A DNA stretch of 64,000 bases from JABJGO01 sp963921245 (lineage in GTDB: Bacteria; Pseudomonadota; Alphaproteobacteria; Rhodospirillales; Casp-alpha2): positions 2,604,001 to 2,668,000 of the forward strand of contig CAWUEY030000001.1 of NCBI GenBank assembly GCA_963921245.4. Reading direction: 5' to 3'. Position 1 is the first letter of the stretch. Each line of letters begins with the position of its first letter. Position numbers and translations under genes: made by a program. Below the pieces are notes generated by a model that searched no databases, had not been told where the DNA came from, and saw nothing but the letters and a program-made list of their open reading frames with translations. Positions 50,015-59,185 of the stretch are shown piece by piece.

Positions 50015-50503
50015 TTACAATCGCACCACCGCCGGTTTGTGGCCACATGACTCAATGAATGTTAGCAAATCATCCGGGGTAATAGATGTGGTCGCGTTGT
50101 TCTGTAACGGATGATAGTTCAACGTGCCGCACGCCATCATCTCGGCATCCAACACCACGTTGACACGGTTCTCTGAATCGTTGATCAGAGAAAACGGTGT
50201 CACAGATCCGGGTTCCACACCCAAAATCTCTGTCAGCAGCTCGGCCCGTCCAAAAGAAAGGCGGTGGGAGCCGATCTTGTCTTCCAGCGCCTTCATGTTG
50301 ATTGCACGATCCTCAAGGGTTACGACTAGCCATAGCCCTCCTTTCCTGTCTTTCAGAAAAAGATTCTTACAGTGACCGCCAGGAATGTGTCCGCACTCGG
50401 CTTTTGACTCTGCGACCGTGAATACAGGTTTGTGGTCCACGGTGGTTGTGTTCAGGCCCAGTTCCTCGAAACGGGCAAAAAGGTCATCACGTGTCTTGCT
50501 CAT
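50015..50503 (-). CDS. Prolyl-tRNA deacylase, ProX/YbaK family
   Basis: A 162-residue trans-editing enzyme that clears mis-acylated tRNA (Ala-tRNA-Pro in the ProX branch). KCNLFLKDRKGG-type text is seen as HCKNLFLKDRKGGLWLVV, with a conserved Lys. GSHRLSFGRAELLTEILGVEPGSVTPFSL and NHPLxNxxT-like YHPLQNNATTSI are typical. I choose ATG 50503 (MSKTRDDLFARF), which fits family length. It is an isolated minus gene beside the tRNA. Confidence 0.88.
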   Translation of the reverse strand: MSKTRDDLFARFEELGLNTTTVDHKPVFTVAESKAECGHIPGGHCKNLFLKDRKGGLWLVVTLEDRAINMKALEDKIGSHRLSFGRAELLTEILGVEPGSVTPFSLINDSENRVNVVLDAEMMACGTLNYHPLQNNATTSITPDDLLTFIESCGHKPAVVRL

Positions 50504-50666
50504 GGCACGGAATACTACCGCTCCGAGGCGGGGCGGCTCAAGATCATATGTGTGATAGCAGGGCAAAGGTGATGCTCGGAAAGAGCGTAACTTGGCCCTT
50601 GCAATGAGCGCGCGGATGACTATGATCGCCGGGCTTCAATCGGCGGTATTGCCTGTTGATTGTTGA

Positions 50667-50741
50667 GCGGGTGTAGCTCAGGGGTAGAGCGCAACCTTGC
50701 CAAGGTTGATGTCGTGAGTTCGAATCTCATCACCCGCTCCA
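50667..50741 (+). tRNA. tRNA-Gly (anticodon GCC)
   Basis: GCGGGTG pairs with CACCCGC as the acceptor stem. The D arm is GCTC...GAGC. The anticodon stem CAACC/GGTTG encloses TTGCCAA, with anticodon GCC at 50699-50701. The T arm contains GTTCGAATC. Discriminator T and encoded CCA follow. A run of six T comes directly after CCA and may end the transcript. Confidence 0.96.
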
Positions 50742-50878
50742 TTTTTTCCGCCCAGGTCCTCAGGAGTCTCCCTCCGGGGGTCCGGATCATTTCGCATACA
50801 ACTCAACAGGTATAACACGTGAAAACCCCGGGGAGTCCTGAACGCCAGAGCCAATAACCCGGCCATAAACGAGGGCCC

Positions 50879-51556
50879 ATGAAAGCCATCTCAGTTTTGT
50901 TTTCCATCCTGTGTTTGACGGCAGCATGTGCGGATCGCGGCGCTTATGTTAACCCGCTCGAACGCAAACTTAGCTGGTACAGTTATCTGAACGGTGACAC
51001 CCTTCGAGAATCCTGCGCACTCGGTCAGCCTGATTCGGCCCGCCTCATTTACAATGCAATCCACACAGAACAAATTCGGACATATGATTTATTCATAAGT
51101 TCGGAAGACCCGTCACAGTACGTACTGGAATCACGTGTACTTGGGCCAGCCAATCTTTCAAGGCTGGCGCGCGGCATTCTCGGCCCCTGGTTGGGCGATA
51201 CGGCAACAACCCGCATAAGGATAGAGGATAAAGAGTTGCTCTGGGCCGTCATGGAAAATGGCGGCGTCTTTTCTGGCGGCAAAGACGGCTTGTATCTGAT
51301 TTCCGAGAAATTTTTCTGGCTGGCCGCCGCGTGCCGCGACGGGCAATTCTATTACAATGCCTATGCCTGGCCTTCGGCTGAATTCGACGCTCTACAGTTT
51401 GATGATTTGTTGTTTGCCTGGGATATGACGGGCGTGCCCGTCAATCCACCCCGATTTGCGACGATGTTTGATATATACGGCGACGCTAGCCCGATCCGAA
51501 AAACGGGCGCTTATTATCACGTGACAGTGGACGAAAACGGCTTGCGCGGCTTTTAG
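50879..51556 (+). CDS. Conserved hypothetical lipoprotein
   Basis: A 225-residue protein. The signal peptide MKAISVLFSILCLTAACADR has lipobox TAAC (Cys near 17). The rest has LSWYSYLNGDTLRESCALG, an Asp/Leu-rich middle and FYYNAYAWPSAEFDALQFDD; no known domain was recognised. It resembles unnamed alphaproteobacterial lipoproteins of similar size. No clear promoter; the 137-base gap before it begins with the T-run after the tRNA. Its function is unknown. Confidence 0.75.
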   Translation: MKAISVLFSILCLTAACADRGAYVNPLERKLSWYSYLNGDTLRESCALGQPDSARLIYNAIHTEQIRTYDLFISSEDPSQYVLESRVLGPANLSRLARGILGPWLGDTATTRIRIEDKELLWAVMENGGVFSGGKDGLYLISEKFFWLAAACRDGQFYYNAYAWPSAEFDALQFDDLLFAWDMTGVPVNPPRFATMFDIYGDASPIRKTGAYYHVTVDENGLRGF

Positions 51557-51713
51557 TCAGGCACCGCCCCTCGGAGAGCCGCGCTGGATAAAATCAGTAA
51601 TAACCTGGCGGGTATTCGCCCCGCCCGGCATATTCGTGCAGAAACAGGCGGACCGGCGGGGCGGTGAATACCTGGCGGCCAGGGCCCACAGAAGCCGTGA
51701 CCTGATTGCGGTG

Positions 51714-52313
51714 TCACCAAATCCAGGCACCCAGGTGCTTGCGAACATTGTGTTCCATCCGCGCGTCGAAATCCCGGGTGAGCTGTTCTATCAGGGTGAA
51801 AAGAGCCTGTTCCCGTTCATTTATGGATGCGTCCTCCGGAATGGTAATGGAGCGTGATGCGCGGGCACGTGTTTCACCTTGCGATAGTCCGTCGTTGCTC
51901 TTGATTTCAAGCATACCCTCAACGCGGGCTTCATAACGCATGGCCTGTTCATTTGTGAAGATGGCAGCGATGTTCCCATCTGTATCGAGGGCCTTTTCGA
52001 TGACACTGGCATCAAGAATGACAAAGGTCGCCGTGGCATCGCCGCCGTTGGCTATTATCCTGTCTGCCGCCCAGCGATTGAGCACGCGTTGTGGCGAGAC
52101 AGGAATACGATGTTCGGCGTTCGGGTTGGTCCGGGGCGGTACATAGCGATCATCCACGGTGACGTCACTGACGCCCATGACAAGCGGTGTCATATGATCA
52201 AAGGTGATTTCCGGGAAGCTGATCCGCGTCGGCGGTGAGGCGCAGGCGCTCAACCCAAACAGGACAGCAGTGATTGTGAGTAAACGAAATGACCGGGGGT
52301 AAGCCTTAAACAT
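51714..52313 (-). CDS. Conserved hypothetical lipoprotein at the end of the argDF-hslO operon
   Basis: A 199-residue protein with signal peptide ending LFGLSACASPP (lipobox LSAC). The mature part has GVSDVTVDDRYVPPRTNPNAE and RWAADRIIANGGDATATFVI, then DLARDFD-like helices. It follows hslO by seven bases, the last gene of the argD-argF-GNAT-hslO set, an arrangement seen in other Rhodospirillales. No function known. The 157-base gap on its left shows no clear signal. Confidence 0.8.
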   Translation of the reverse strand: MFKAYPRSFRLLTITAVLFGLSACASPPTRISFPEITFDHMTPLVMGVSDVTVDDRYVPPRTNPNAEHRIPVSPQRVLNRWAADRIIANGGDATATFVILDASVIEKALDTDGNIAAIFTNEQAMRYEARVEGMLEIKSNDGLSQGETRARASRSITIPEDASINEREQALFTLIEQLTRDFDARMEHNVRKHLGAWIW

Positions 52314-52320
52314 GGTTCGA

Positions 52321-53223
52321 TCAGTCCTCCGGGAACAGGGTATCTAGTTCCGATGTGCCAAAAGTATAGGTCGTCATACAGAACTCGCATGTGACGTCCA
52401 GCATATTATTGTCCAACATGTCATTGATTTGCTGTCGATCAAAGGATCGCAGCGTGGTGCGAACCTTGCTCTCCGAGCACCGGCACCGGTTGCCGATCGA
52501 GCGTTCCTCGAACAAACGAACGCCGCCTTCGTGGAATAGCCGGTATAGAAGGTCGGGCGCAGGAAGTTGTTCATCGAGCAACTCTGAAGCCCGAACGCTG
52601 CTCATAAGAATGACGGCACGGCGCCAGTCTTCGGTTTCTTCCATGTCCTCGCCGGGAATGAAATCTTTTTCCGGCAGCTTTTGAACCATAATGGCGCCCG
52701 CGGTTTTGGTGACACCGTCGTACAGCACAACCATGGCGGTTTGAATCTGTTCGGATTGGCGAAAATAGTGGTGGGCGCAATCAGCCAGTGTCCTTCCGCT
52801 CAGCGCCGTTAACCCCTGGTATCGCTCCGTATCCGGCCCCTGGTCCAGGGTGAAAGACAGATGCCCACCACCCATCAAACGAGGCAGGGAGGGCGCTTCT
52901 GTGGTTTCCGCAAGCTCGGCCACAGCTGTTTCATCAAACCGGGCATAACACCGGAAGTGGCCACCGCTTGTCATATCTGCCATGAGGGTGTGAACCGGAC
53001 CATCGCCACTGGCCTGGAACGTGAAGATGCCATCATATTTCAGGACACTGGCCAGGGTAATGGCGACAACGACGGCCTCTCCCAGCAGTTTCTCCACCAG
53101 CGGCGGATACCGATGGGCTTCCAGGGCGTGGCGAAGCGCCGGGCCGACGCGGACAAGGCGGCCGCGCAGGGCGGTGTTTTCGACCTCAAAGTTCTGTATG
53201 CAATCTGTGGTAAGAAGACTCAT
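52321..53223 (-). CDS. hslO: Redox-regulated chaperone Hsp33 (HslO)
   Basis: A cytoplasmic holdase activated when oxidants release its zinc. The 300 residues include LGEAVVVAITLASVLKYDG and GDGPVHTLMADMT in the N-terminal domain. The C-terminal zinc switch is CRCSESKVRTTL...CEFCMTTY (CxC and CxxC, four Cys, near 240-290). It overlaps the GNAT gene by four bases. It can act with HslUV, HtpG and CnoX, also in this window. Confidence 0.95.
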   Translation of the reverse strand: MSLLTTDCIQNFEVENTALRGRLVRVGPALRHALEAHRYPPLVEKLLGEAVVVAITLASVLKYDGIFTFQASGDGPVHTLMADMTSGGHFRCYARFDETAVAELAETTEAPSLPRLMGGGHLSFTLDQGPDTERYQGLTALSGRTLADCAHHYFRQSEQIQTAMVVLYDGVTKTAGAIMVQKLPEKDFIPGEDMEETEDWRRAVILMSSVRASELLDEQLPAPDLLYRLFHEGGVRLFEERSIGNRCRCSESKVRTTLRSFDRQQINDMLDNNMLDVTCEFCMTTYTFGTSELDTLFPED

Positions 53224-54004
53224 CTGCGGTTCGGTGTTCCTGCCCCGAAAAAGGTCCGGTAGTGATAGTGATACACAGTTTCAAACCCCCGGCGCTGATA
53301 AAAGGCAATCGCCGCGGGGTTGTTCTCTTCTACTTGCAGATAAAGGAAATTGCCACCCTGTTTCCGGGCCCAATCTGCAAGGGAGCCGAGGACACTATTG
53401 GCCAATCCCTGGCGGCGAAACGCGGGCAGGGTTTGCATGGAAAAGATGCCACACCAACCGTCATCATAAACACCCAGGCCAATGGAAACCGGCTCCGCCG
53501 ATACATAGGCACAGACCAGTGTCCGTAAAGGCCGTATGCGGTTGATGGTCTGGATGCGATCTGTCACGTCTTCTGCGGACTTCGCACCCTGGGCCATGAC
53601 GTTCGCCCAATCCTTTGTCACGGTCGGAGACACCGCAATATCCACGTTGGCATCCGCAACCCGCGCGAAGGTCGTTAGCGGCGCACCCTGCACCCGCACC
53701 GGGGCTTCAATTTCGTAGTTCCGGGCTTCCAGCCGCCCGTCGAGATCGTCAGGCGCGGCAAGGCTTGTGACCTGAAAGCGCGGCAGCTTGCCCACATCGC
53801 GATAAAACGCCTCCGCCGCCCCGATCATGTCATCAAAAGTCAGGGTCCTATGCCAGATTTCCGGACGCACGGAATTGACCCGGCGGCTTCCGGCTTGGGC
53901 GGTGCGGCGCAACATCCAGCCGTCAAGGTCACGGACCGTTTCCGGCGGCCATGCGCGCGCCGCGCGGTGTTCGAGAGCGCGAACCTGATTTTCTGTGGTC
54001 GGGA

Positions 54005-54023
<19 letters not shown>
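53220..54023 (-). CDS. GNAT-family N-acetyltransferase
   Basis: A 267-residue acyl-CoA-dependent acetyltransferase. The first 130 residues are a degenerate GNAT half (EHRAARAWPPETVRDLDGWMLRR). The second half carries the acetyl-CoA loop SMQTLPAFRRQGLANSVLGSLADWARKQG (R/Q-xx-G/A type, near residue 195-220) and YLQVEENNPAAIAFYQRRGF. The substrate is unknown. Its start overlaps the argF end by 19 bases, so it is co-translated with argF. Confidence 0.88.
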
Positions 54024-54985
<962 letters not shown>

Positions 54986-54988
54986 GGC

Positions 54989-56176
54989 TCAATTCCCCTC
55001 GGCAAGCACGGCTTGGCTGGCCTGGCGGATAAAACCGTCGGCTTCGTCGATTTCGGCGGTGGTCAGAACCAGTGGCGGCACCAGACGAAGAACATTGTCC
55101 CCCGCCATCACGGCCAGCATACCAAGCTCCGCCAATTTGCCGTTAAGGGCGGCGTTCTGGCCGTCTTCCCGGCATTTCAAACCTGCCATGAGGCCCAAAC
55201 CGCGCTTTTCTTCATAAAGGGCCGGGAACTCGGCAACCAGTCGCTCCAGCGTTTGGTGCAGATAGTCACCGGTCTTTGTAACGCGTTCAAGGAAGCCGTC
55301 TTCCAGCATCACATCCAGCACCGCATTCGCGGCCGCCATGGCCAGCGGGTTACCGCCAAAGGTGGTGCCGTGGCTGCCCGCGGTCATGACGCTGGCGACC
55401 TTCTCGACCGCCAGTGATGCACCAACCGGAAACCCGCCGCCGAGACCTTTGGCAACGGCCATAATATCCGGCGTTACACCCGCCCATTCATGGGCGAACA
55501 GCTTGCCGGTCCGCCCGGCGCCACACTGAACCTCGTCAAACATCAACAGCAGACCGAATTCGTCGGCCACATCGCGCAGACCTTGCAGGTAGCCCGCTGG
55601 TGCCGGGCGAATACCGCCTTCACCCTGCACGGGTTCGACCAGAATGCCGGCAGTTTCCGGCGTGATGGCGGCGCGCATTTCGTTCAGGTTGCCAAAGGCC
55701 ACATGATCGAACCCTTCTACAACCGGACCAAAACCATTGAGATGCTTTTCCTGACCCCCTGCGGCCAGGGTCGCCAGCGTGCGGCCATGAAAGGCATTGT
55801 TGCAGCAGATAATCCGGAATTTTTCCGGATTACCGCTGGTACAGTGGAACTTGCGCATCATCTTGATGCCGGTTTCCAGAGCCTCCGCCCCCGAATTGTT
55901 AAAGAATACAGAGTCCGCGAAAGTTGCCGCAACCAGTCGTTCGGCCAGTTGCTCCTGGCCGGGAATGCGATAGAGGTTGGAGACGTGCCAGAGCCTGTCG
56001 AGCTGCCCCTTGACCTTTTCAACCAGATGCGGGTGACAGTGCCCCAGTGAATCCACCGCGATACCGGCGGCAAAGTCCAGGTATCGTCGCCCCGCCCCGT
56101 CGAACAGGTAGCAACCCTCACCACGCTCAAAGGCGATGTCGGCGCGGGCATAGGTGGGCATCAGGGTGGGAAACAC
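54989..56176 (-). CDS. argD: Acetylornithine aminotransferase ArgD
   Basis: Transfers an amino group to N-acetylglutamate semialdehyde in arginine synthesis and may also serve in lysine synthesis. The PLP enzyme shows YLDFAAGIAVDSLGHCHPH near residue 32, FHGRTLATLAAGGQ, MFDEVQCGAGRTGKLFAHE and AVAKGLGGGFP (PLP Lys near 245). I choose GTG 56176, which has AAGGAAG five bases upstream, giving 395 residues; ATG 56161 is also possible. It is the first gene of the operon, with a strong promoter about 115 bases upstream. Confidence 0.93.
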   Translation of the reverse strand: MFPTLMPTYARADIAFERGEGCYLFDGAGRRYLDFAAGIAVDSLGHCHPHLVEKVKGQLDRLWHVSNLYRIPGQEQLAERLVAATFADSVFFNNSGAEALETGIKMMRKFHCTSGNPEKFRIICCNNAFHGRTLATLAAGGQEKHLNGFGPVVEGFDHVAFGNLNEMRAAITPETAGILVEPVQGEGGIRPAPAGYLQGLRDVADEFGLLLMFDEVQCGAGRTGKLFAHEWAGVTPDIMAVAKGLGGGFPVGASLAVEKVASVMTAGSHGTTFGGNPLAMAAANAVLDVMLEDGFLERVTKTGDYLHQTLERLVAEFPALYEEKRGLGLMAGLKCREDGQNAALNGKLAELGMLAVMAGDNVLRLVPPLVLTTAEIDEADGFIRQASQAVLAEGN

Positions 56177-56295
56177 TGGTACTTCCTTTATCTCTAATGG
56201 CGTTATGGGGAGCCGACACAAGCCCGCGCCCGAAAAAACAAACCCCGGTCTAGGCTCTGAGGTGATCTCAGATACCCGGTTCCGGGAAGCCGGCG

Positions 56296-56324
56296 ATTAT
56301 GTTGATAGAGGGCATCCGTGTCAA
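56296..56324 (-). promoter_or_regulatory. Strong sigma-70-type promoter of the argD operon
   Basis: On the minus strand TTGACA (56324-56319), a 17-base spacer, then CATAAT (56301-56296). The -35 is perfect, the -10 five of six and the spacing ideal. The leader to argD is about 110 bases and holds short hairpins, CTGAG/CTCAG near 56257-56271 and CCCGG/CCGGG near 56275-56286, but no ArgR-like box that I recognise. Confidence 0.7.
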
Positions 56325-56469
56325 TAAATGTCTATTGTGGGTAGTGTCTCAGTCTGAGTTTCTTTTCTTGTACAAGCCTCTGTTGTACAGCCCTCGCGGC
56401 TTTGGCTTCGGGGCGCGGGCGGCGAGCGGCTCTACAATCCATGCCATATGGTGCCGCGTGTCAGATAAA

Positions 56470-57651
56470 TCAAGCGGCAATTTGAAGCTTTGATCTGAGG
56501 TATTCCATGCCCCGGGCGCCCTTGATCCGGTTGCAGGACCCGCAAAGAAGCTGAAGATTGCCGATATGATCCGTCCCGCCCTTTTGGCGGGCGATGATGT
56601 GATCAACTTCCAGGTGCCGGGCCTCAAAATGCTCTCCGCACCCGGCGCAATGCCCACCCTGTTCGCCGTAGAGAAACTTACGATTATCCGGGTGATTGTA
56701 GCGTTTGAGCGCCATGATGTCGGTGCGGTGCGGGATGTCCGTGCGGTGAGTAATGTTTCTAAGCAGGCTATTAAGGGCCGCCGCCCTTCCTCGCTTGCCG
56801 TGTGGGGCTTCCTCGCCCAGCCGCCGGACGACCAGTTCTGCCGCCTTCGCCGATAGGTCGATCCCGGCCCATTGCCGTTGTAGCCTATCGGCGGCTACCA
56901 GTGTCGTCGCGCAGCCGCAGAACGGATCAAGCACCACGTCGCCCTCGTTGGAACTGGCTCTTAGGATACGATCTAAAAGGGCAAGGGGCGTTTGTGTTGG
57001 ATAGCCTAAGCGCTCTTTTTTTAAGCGACCGACCGGCGAAAAATCTGGCCACCACGTTTCAGGTATTTTCCCTTTCTCTGAATATTCTGGCGAATCAATA
57101 GATTTTCCATTCCCTTTAAATCCACCGCTATGCGGCTTTCCATCTTTGTGCGGCATCCGAACAGAGTCACCATTGAAGGTCCATTTTTTCCCGAAGTTAT
57201 ACCAAAACAGATTATCGTGCTTGCGGTTAAACTGACGCATTCCCGGCGAACCTGGACCTGTGTAACACCAAATAATTTCATTTCGGAAATTCTTGCGTCC
57301 GAATATTGCATCCATGACCAGTTTCAGATAATGGCTCATGGTCGGGTCACAGTGCAGATAAATTGAGCCGGTTGGTTTCAGAATGCGCCGCATCTCCAAC
57401 AGCCGCGCTGCCATGTAGGCTAAGTAGGACTTATCGCTGTCGGTCCCAGCCGCCAACAGGACACGGTAAAGGGCCGGATGCTTGGCCTCGATCAGGTTGA
57501 TCCATTCAACGTCCACGTCCGAAAGCGTCCAGGTATCCCTGAACGCGGCCCCGGCGGCTTTTGAGCCGATGGGCGCGGCGTAATTGGCGTTGGAATTGAA
57601 CGGCGGGTCGAGATAAATCAGATCAACAGAACCTGAGTTCATGCCCCGCAT
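56470..57651 (-). CDS. DNA methyltransferase (N4/N6 type) fused to an HNH nuclease domain
   Basis: A 393-residue fusion. Residues 1-300 are a beta-class amino-methyltransferase: VDLIYLDPPFNSNANY (motif IV, DPPF), HCDPTMSHYLKLVMDAIFG and VVLDPFCGCATTLVAADRLQ (motif I, SAM-binding). A linker with an 18-bp duplication (HRTDIPHRTDI) follows. Residues 330-375 are an HNH zinc-finger nuclease (CAGCGEHF, LEVDHIIARQKGG, LLCGSCN). It could be a one-protein modification-restriction enzyme. No ATG, GTG or TTG lies ahead of the conserved opening IWTGDNLPI; the first ATG is at 57651 in IMRGM, so the N-terminus looks cut short. Confidence 0.85.
   Translation of the reverse strand: MRGMNSGSVDLIYLDPPFNSNANYAAPIGSKAAGAAFRDTWTLSDVDVEWINLIEAKHPALYRVLLAAGTDSDKSYLAYMAARLLEMRRILKPTGSIYLHCDPTMSHYLKLVMDAIFGRKNFRNEIIWCYTGPGSPGMRQFNRKHDNLFWYNFGKKWTFNGDSVRMPHKDGKPHSGGFKGNGKSIDSPEYSEKGKIPETWWPDFSPVGRLKKERLGYPTQTPLALLDRILRASSNEGDVVLDPFCGCATTLVAADRLQRQWAGIDLSAKAAELVVRRLGEEAPHGKRGRAAALNSLLRNITHRTDIPHRTDIMALKRYNHPDNRKFLYGEQGGHCAGCGEHFEARHLEVDHIIARQKGGTDHIGNLQLLCGSCNRIKGARGMEYLRSKLQIAA
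56716..56751. repeat. 18-bp in-frame duplication in the methyltransferase-HNH linker
   Basis: GATGTCGGTGCGGTGCGG (56716-56733) and GATGTCCGTGCGGTGAGT (56734-56751) repeat head to tail and encode HRTDI twice between the two domains. Confidence 0.65.
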
Positions 57652-57704
57652 GATGGGTAGATTATCGCCCGTCCATATGGTCTGATCAGACCAATTTGCT
57701 TCAC

Positions 57705-57734
57705 CGGGCTGTCGGGCTGTCGGGCTGTCGGGCT
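57705..57734. repeat. 8-bp simple repeat upstream of the methyltransferase-HNH gene
   Basis: GTCGGGCT occurs three times in perfect tandem (57711-57734), plus a partial copy, CGGGCT at 57705-57710. It lies 53 bases upstream of the first ATG. A unit length of eight changes reading frame at each gain or loss. An upstream ATG (57778) in the present frame meets a TAG (57734-57736) at the edge of the repeat. Confidence 0.8.
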
Positions 57735-57999
57735 ATCCTTTTTTCATTCTATCCGACGGGCGGGATTGTGTCACCCGCCTTTTCTCCATCTCGCCGCCGC
57801 CGCTCGGTCCTTCAGGCACAACAGAACTCCCTCAAACTTTATACATTTGTGCCCATTATACATTAGGAAAAAGGAAACGCCACCGCGAACAAAACGGGAT
57901 AATTTCAAAGTGAGACACTGCCCGATTGTGGGGCACGTTTCTTGTCAACGGCGGGGCGGTCTGGTTTAGGGAGGGCGGGTGAATTAGCTTGTTCAGCGG
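57735..57999. other. Non-coding stretch before the methyltransferase-HNH gene
   Basis: The stretch contains a plus-strand hairpin GGCGGG/CCCGCC (about 57759-57779) followed by TTTT, and, on the minus strand, TATAAT at 57860-57855 that could be a -10 box (no clear -35). No convincing gene; short open frames here have no recognisable product. It is more AT-rich in the middle than the neighbouring genes. Confidence 0.4.
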
Positions 58000-59172
58000 T
58001 CAGATACTCCCCGTTCTCTCGATGGCGTACGGAACCGGATAGCTTTGCTTGATGGGTATGGTGGTTCTTAGGATACCGATCGCTTCCTTGTTCCAGAATT
58101 CTCCCAATTCCACGCGACTATGAAACTTGTGTGCCTTCAGGTCAGCCATGGTGAGCGGCCAGCCGAAAATATCTTCGTACAGAAACCTGATAAGATCAGC
58201 AATCTCCAGGTTTTTGAAGGGGGGTGAACAGGCAAAGGTTCCGGAGTTGTAGTTCAAATGCAGGGACGCGTGAAAGCGGCGAATAAGGGTCAGAATGTCC
58301 AGCATCATGCCCGGTTCGTACCAGGCGAAGTCCGGTGGCGGACCGTTAAAAAAGACACTCTTGTTCAGACTGATTTCTTCAAAAAGACGATCGTTATAGT
58401 GAATACCACGTGCGCCAACGGAACGGATAAAATTTGCATAGGTGCATAAATTCACCCGCCCGAGAACAACGGCGGCGAGATCGTAGATGCAGTCGATTTC
58501 GATCCCATCTGATTTTTGCCGGAACCCCATCGCGTTAATGAAACGGGCAACATGCGGATACATCCTGGCGCGCCGTTCCTGATCCCCATTATCGGAAAAC
58601 CCGAGACGCGTGGCGTAATCCAGATACATCTTCAGGATCGGAACGTACTCTGCCATAGTTTCACGGACAATGCCCCAACCCCAGCGGTGGACGCCCCATG
58701 TTGACCCCATGGGAATAAGGGCACGGCTGCGTTCCTGCTGCATGGCCTGGGTTGCCCCCAACAGGCCCTTCGCCGAAACCATGCCGACCTGTCGCGATGT
58801 TTCTGCGTATCGAAGCAACTGCACCATCACGTTCAGGTAATGGGGAGAGAGTTCTAGGTCGTCTTCAATAACGATGACGGCGTCGGCTGTTGTGGCGGCC
58901 ATGTGATTGACCACCGCGCTATAGTTTCCGACGATCCCGACGTTTTGTTTCGGCGCGTGAACCCGCCCCTCCGGGAAGTGGTTCCGGAACACGTCAATGC
59001 ACTGGTCGATTTTCTCCTGGTCGTCCTCAACCCGAAGCGGGTTCGGACCATCCTGCATCAGATGAACGGCGCGAACCCGATAGTCACCGGCGTTTTGTTT
59101 GCTCAGCGAAGACACCAGGCCGGATACGCAATCCGGTCGATTGTAGGAAACAAGAAGAATATCCAGATCCAT
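58000..59172 (-). CDS. Glycosyltransferase, GT-A fold, resembling GNT-I (GT13) or GT2
   Basis: A 390-residue cytoplasmic or membrane-associated sugar transferase. DLDILLVSYNRPDCVSGLVSSL opens a GT-A fold. AVIVIEDDLELSPHYLNVM (near 98-116) holds the metal-binding EDD motif, as in GNT-I-like enzymes. WGVHRWGWGIVRETM resembles the acceptor-side loop. The C-terminal 150 residues are less familiar. Sugar and acceptor are unknown. It lies 13 bases after the ABC-2 permease stop, on the same strand, so the two are probably co-transcribed. Confidence 0.75.
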   Translation of the reverse strand: MDLDILLVSYNRPDCVSGLVSSLSKQNAGDYRVRAVHLMQDGPNPLRVEDDQEKIDQCIDVFRNHFPEGRVHAPKQNVGIVGNYSAVVNHMAATTADAVIVIEDDLELSPHYLNVMVQLLRYAETSRQVGMVSAKGLLGATQAMQQERSRALIPMGSTWGVHRWGWGIVRETMAEYVPILKMYLDYATRLGFSDNGDQERRARMYPHVARFINAMGFRQKSDGIEIDCIYDLAAVVLGRVNLCTYANFIRSVGARGIHYNDRLFEEISLNKSVFFNGPPPDFAWYEPGMMLDILTLIRRFHASLHLNYNSGTFACSPPFKNLEIADLIRFLYEDIFGWPLTMADLKAHKFHSRVELGEFWNKEAIGILRTTIPIKQSYPVPYAIERTGSI

Positions 59173-59185
59173 GGTGATGATCCGC

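Noticed and set aside
57759..57783. Plus-strand terminator GGCGGG/CCCGCC-TTTT
   Set aside because: It is well formed, but no plus-strand gene precedes it; kept only as a note in the description of the non-coding stretch.
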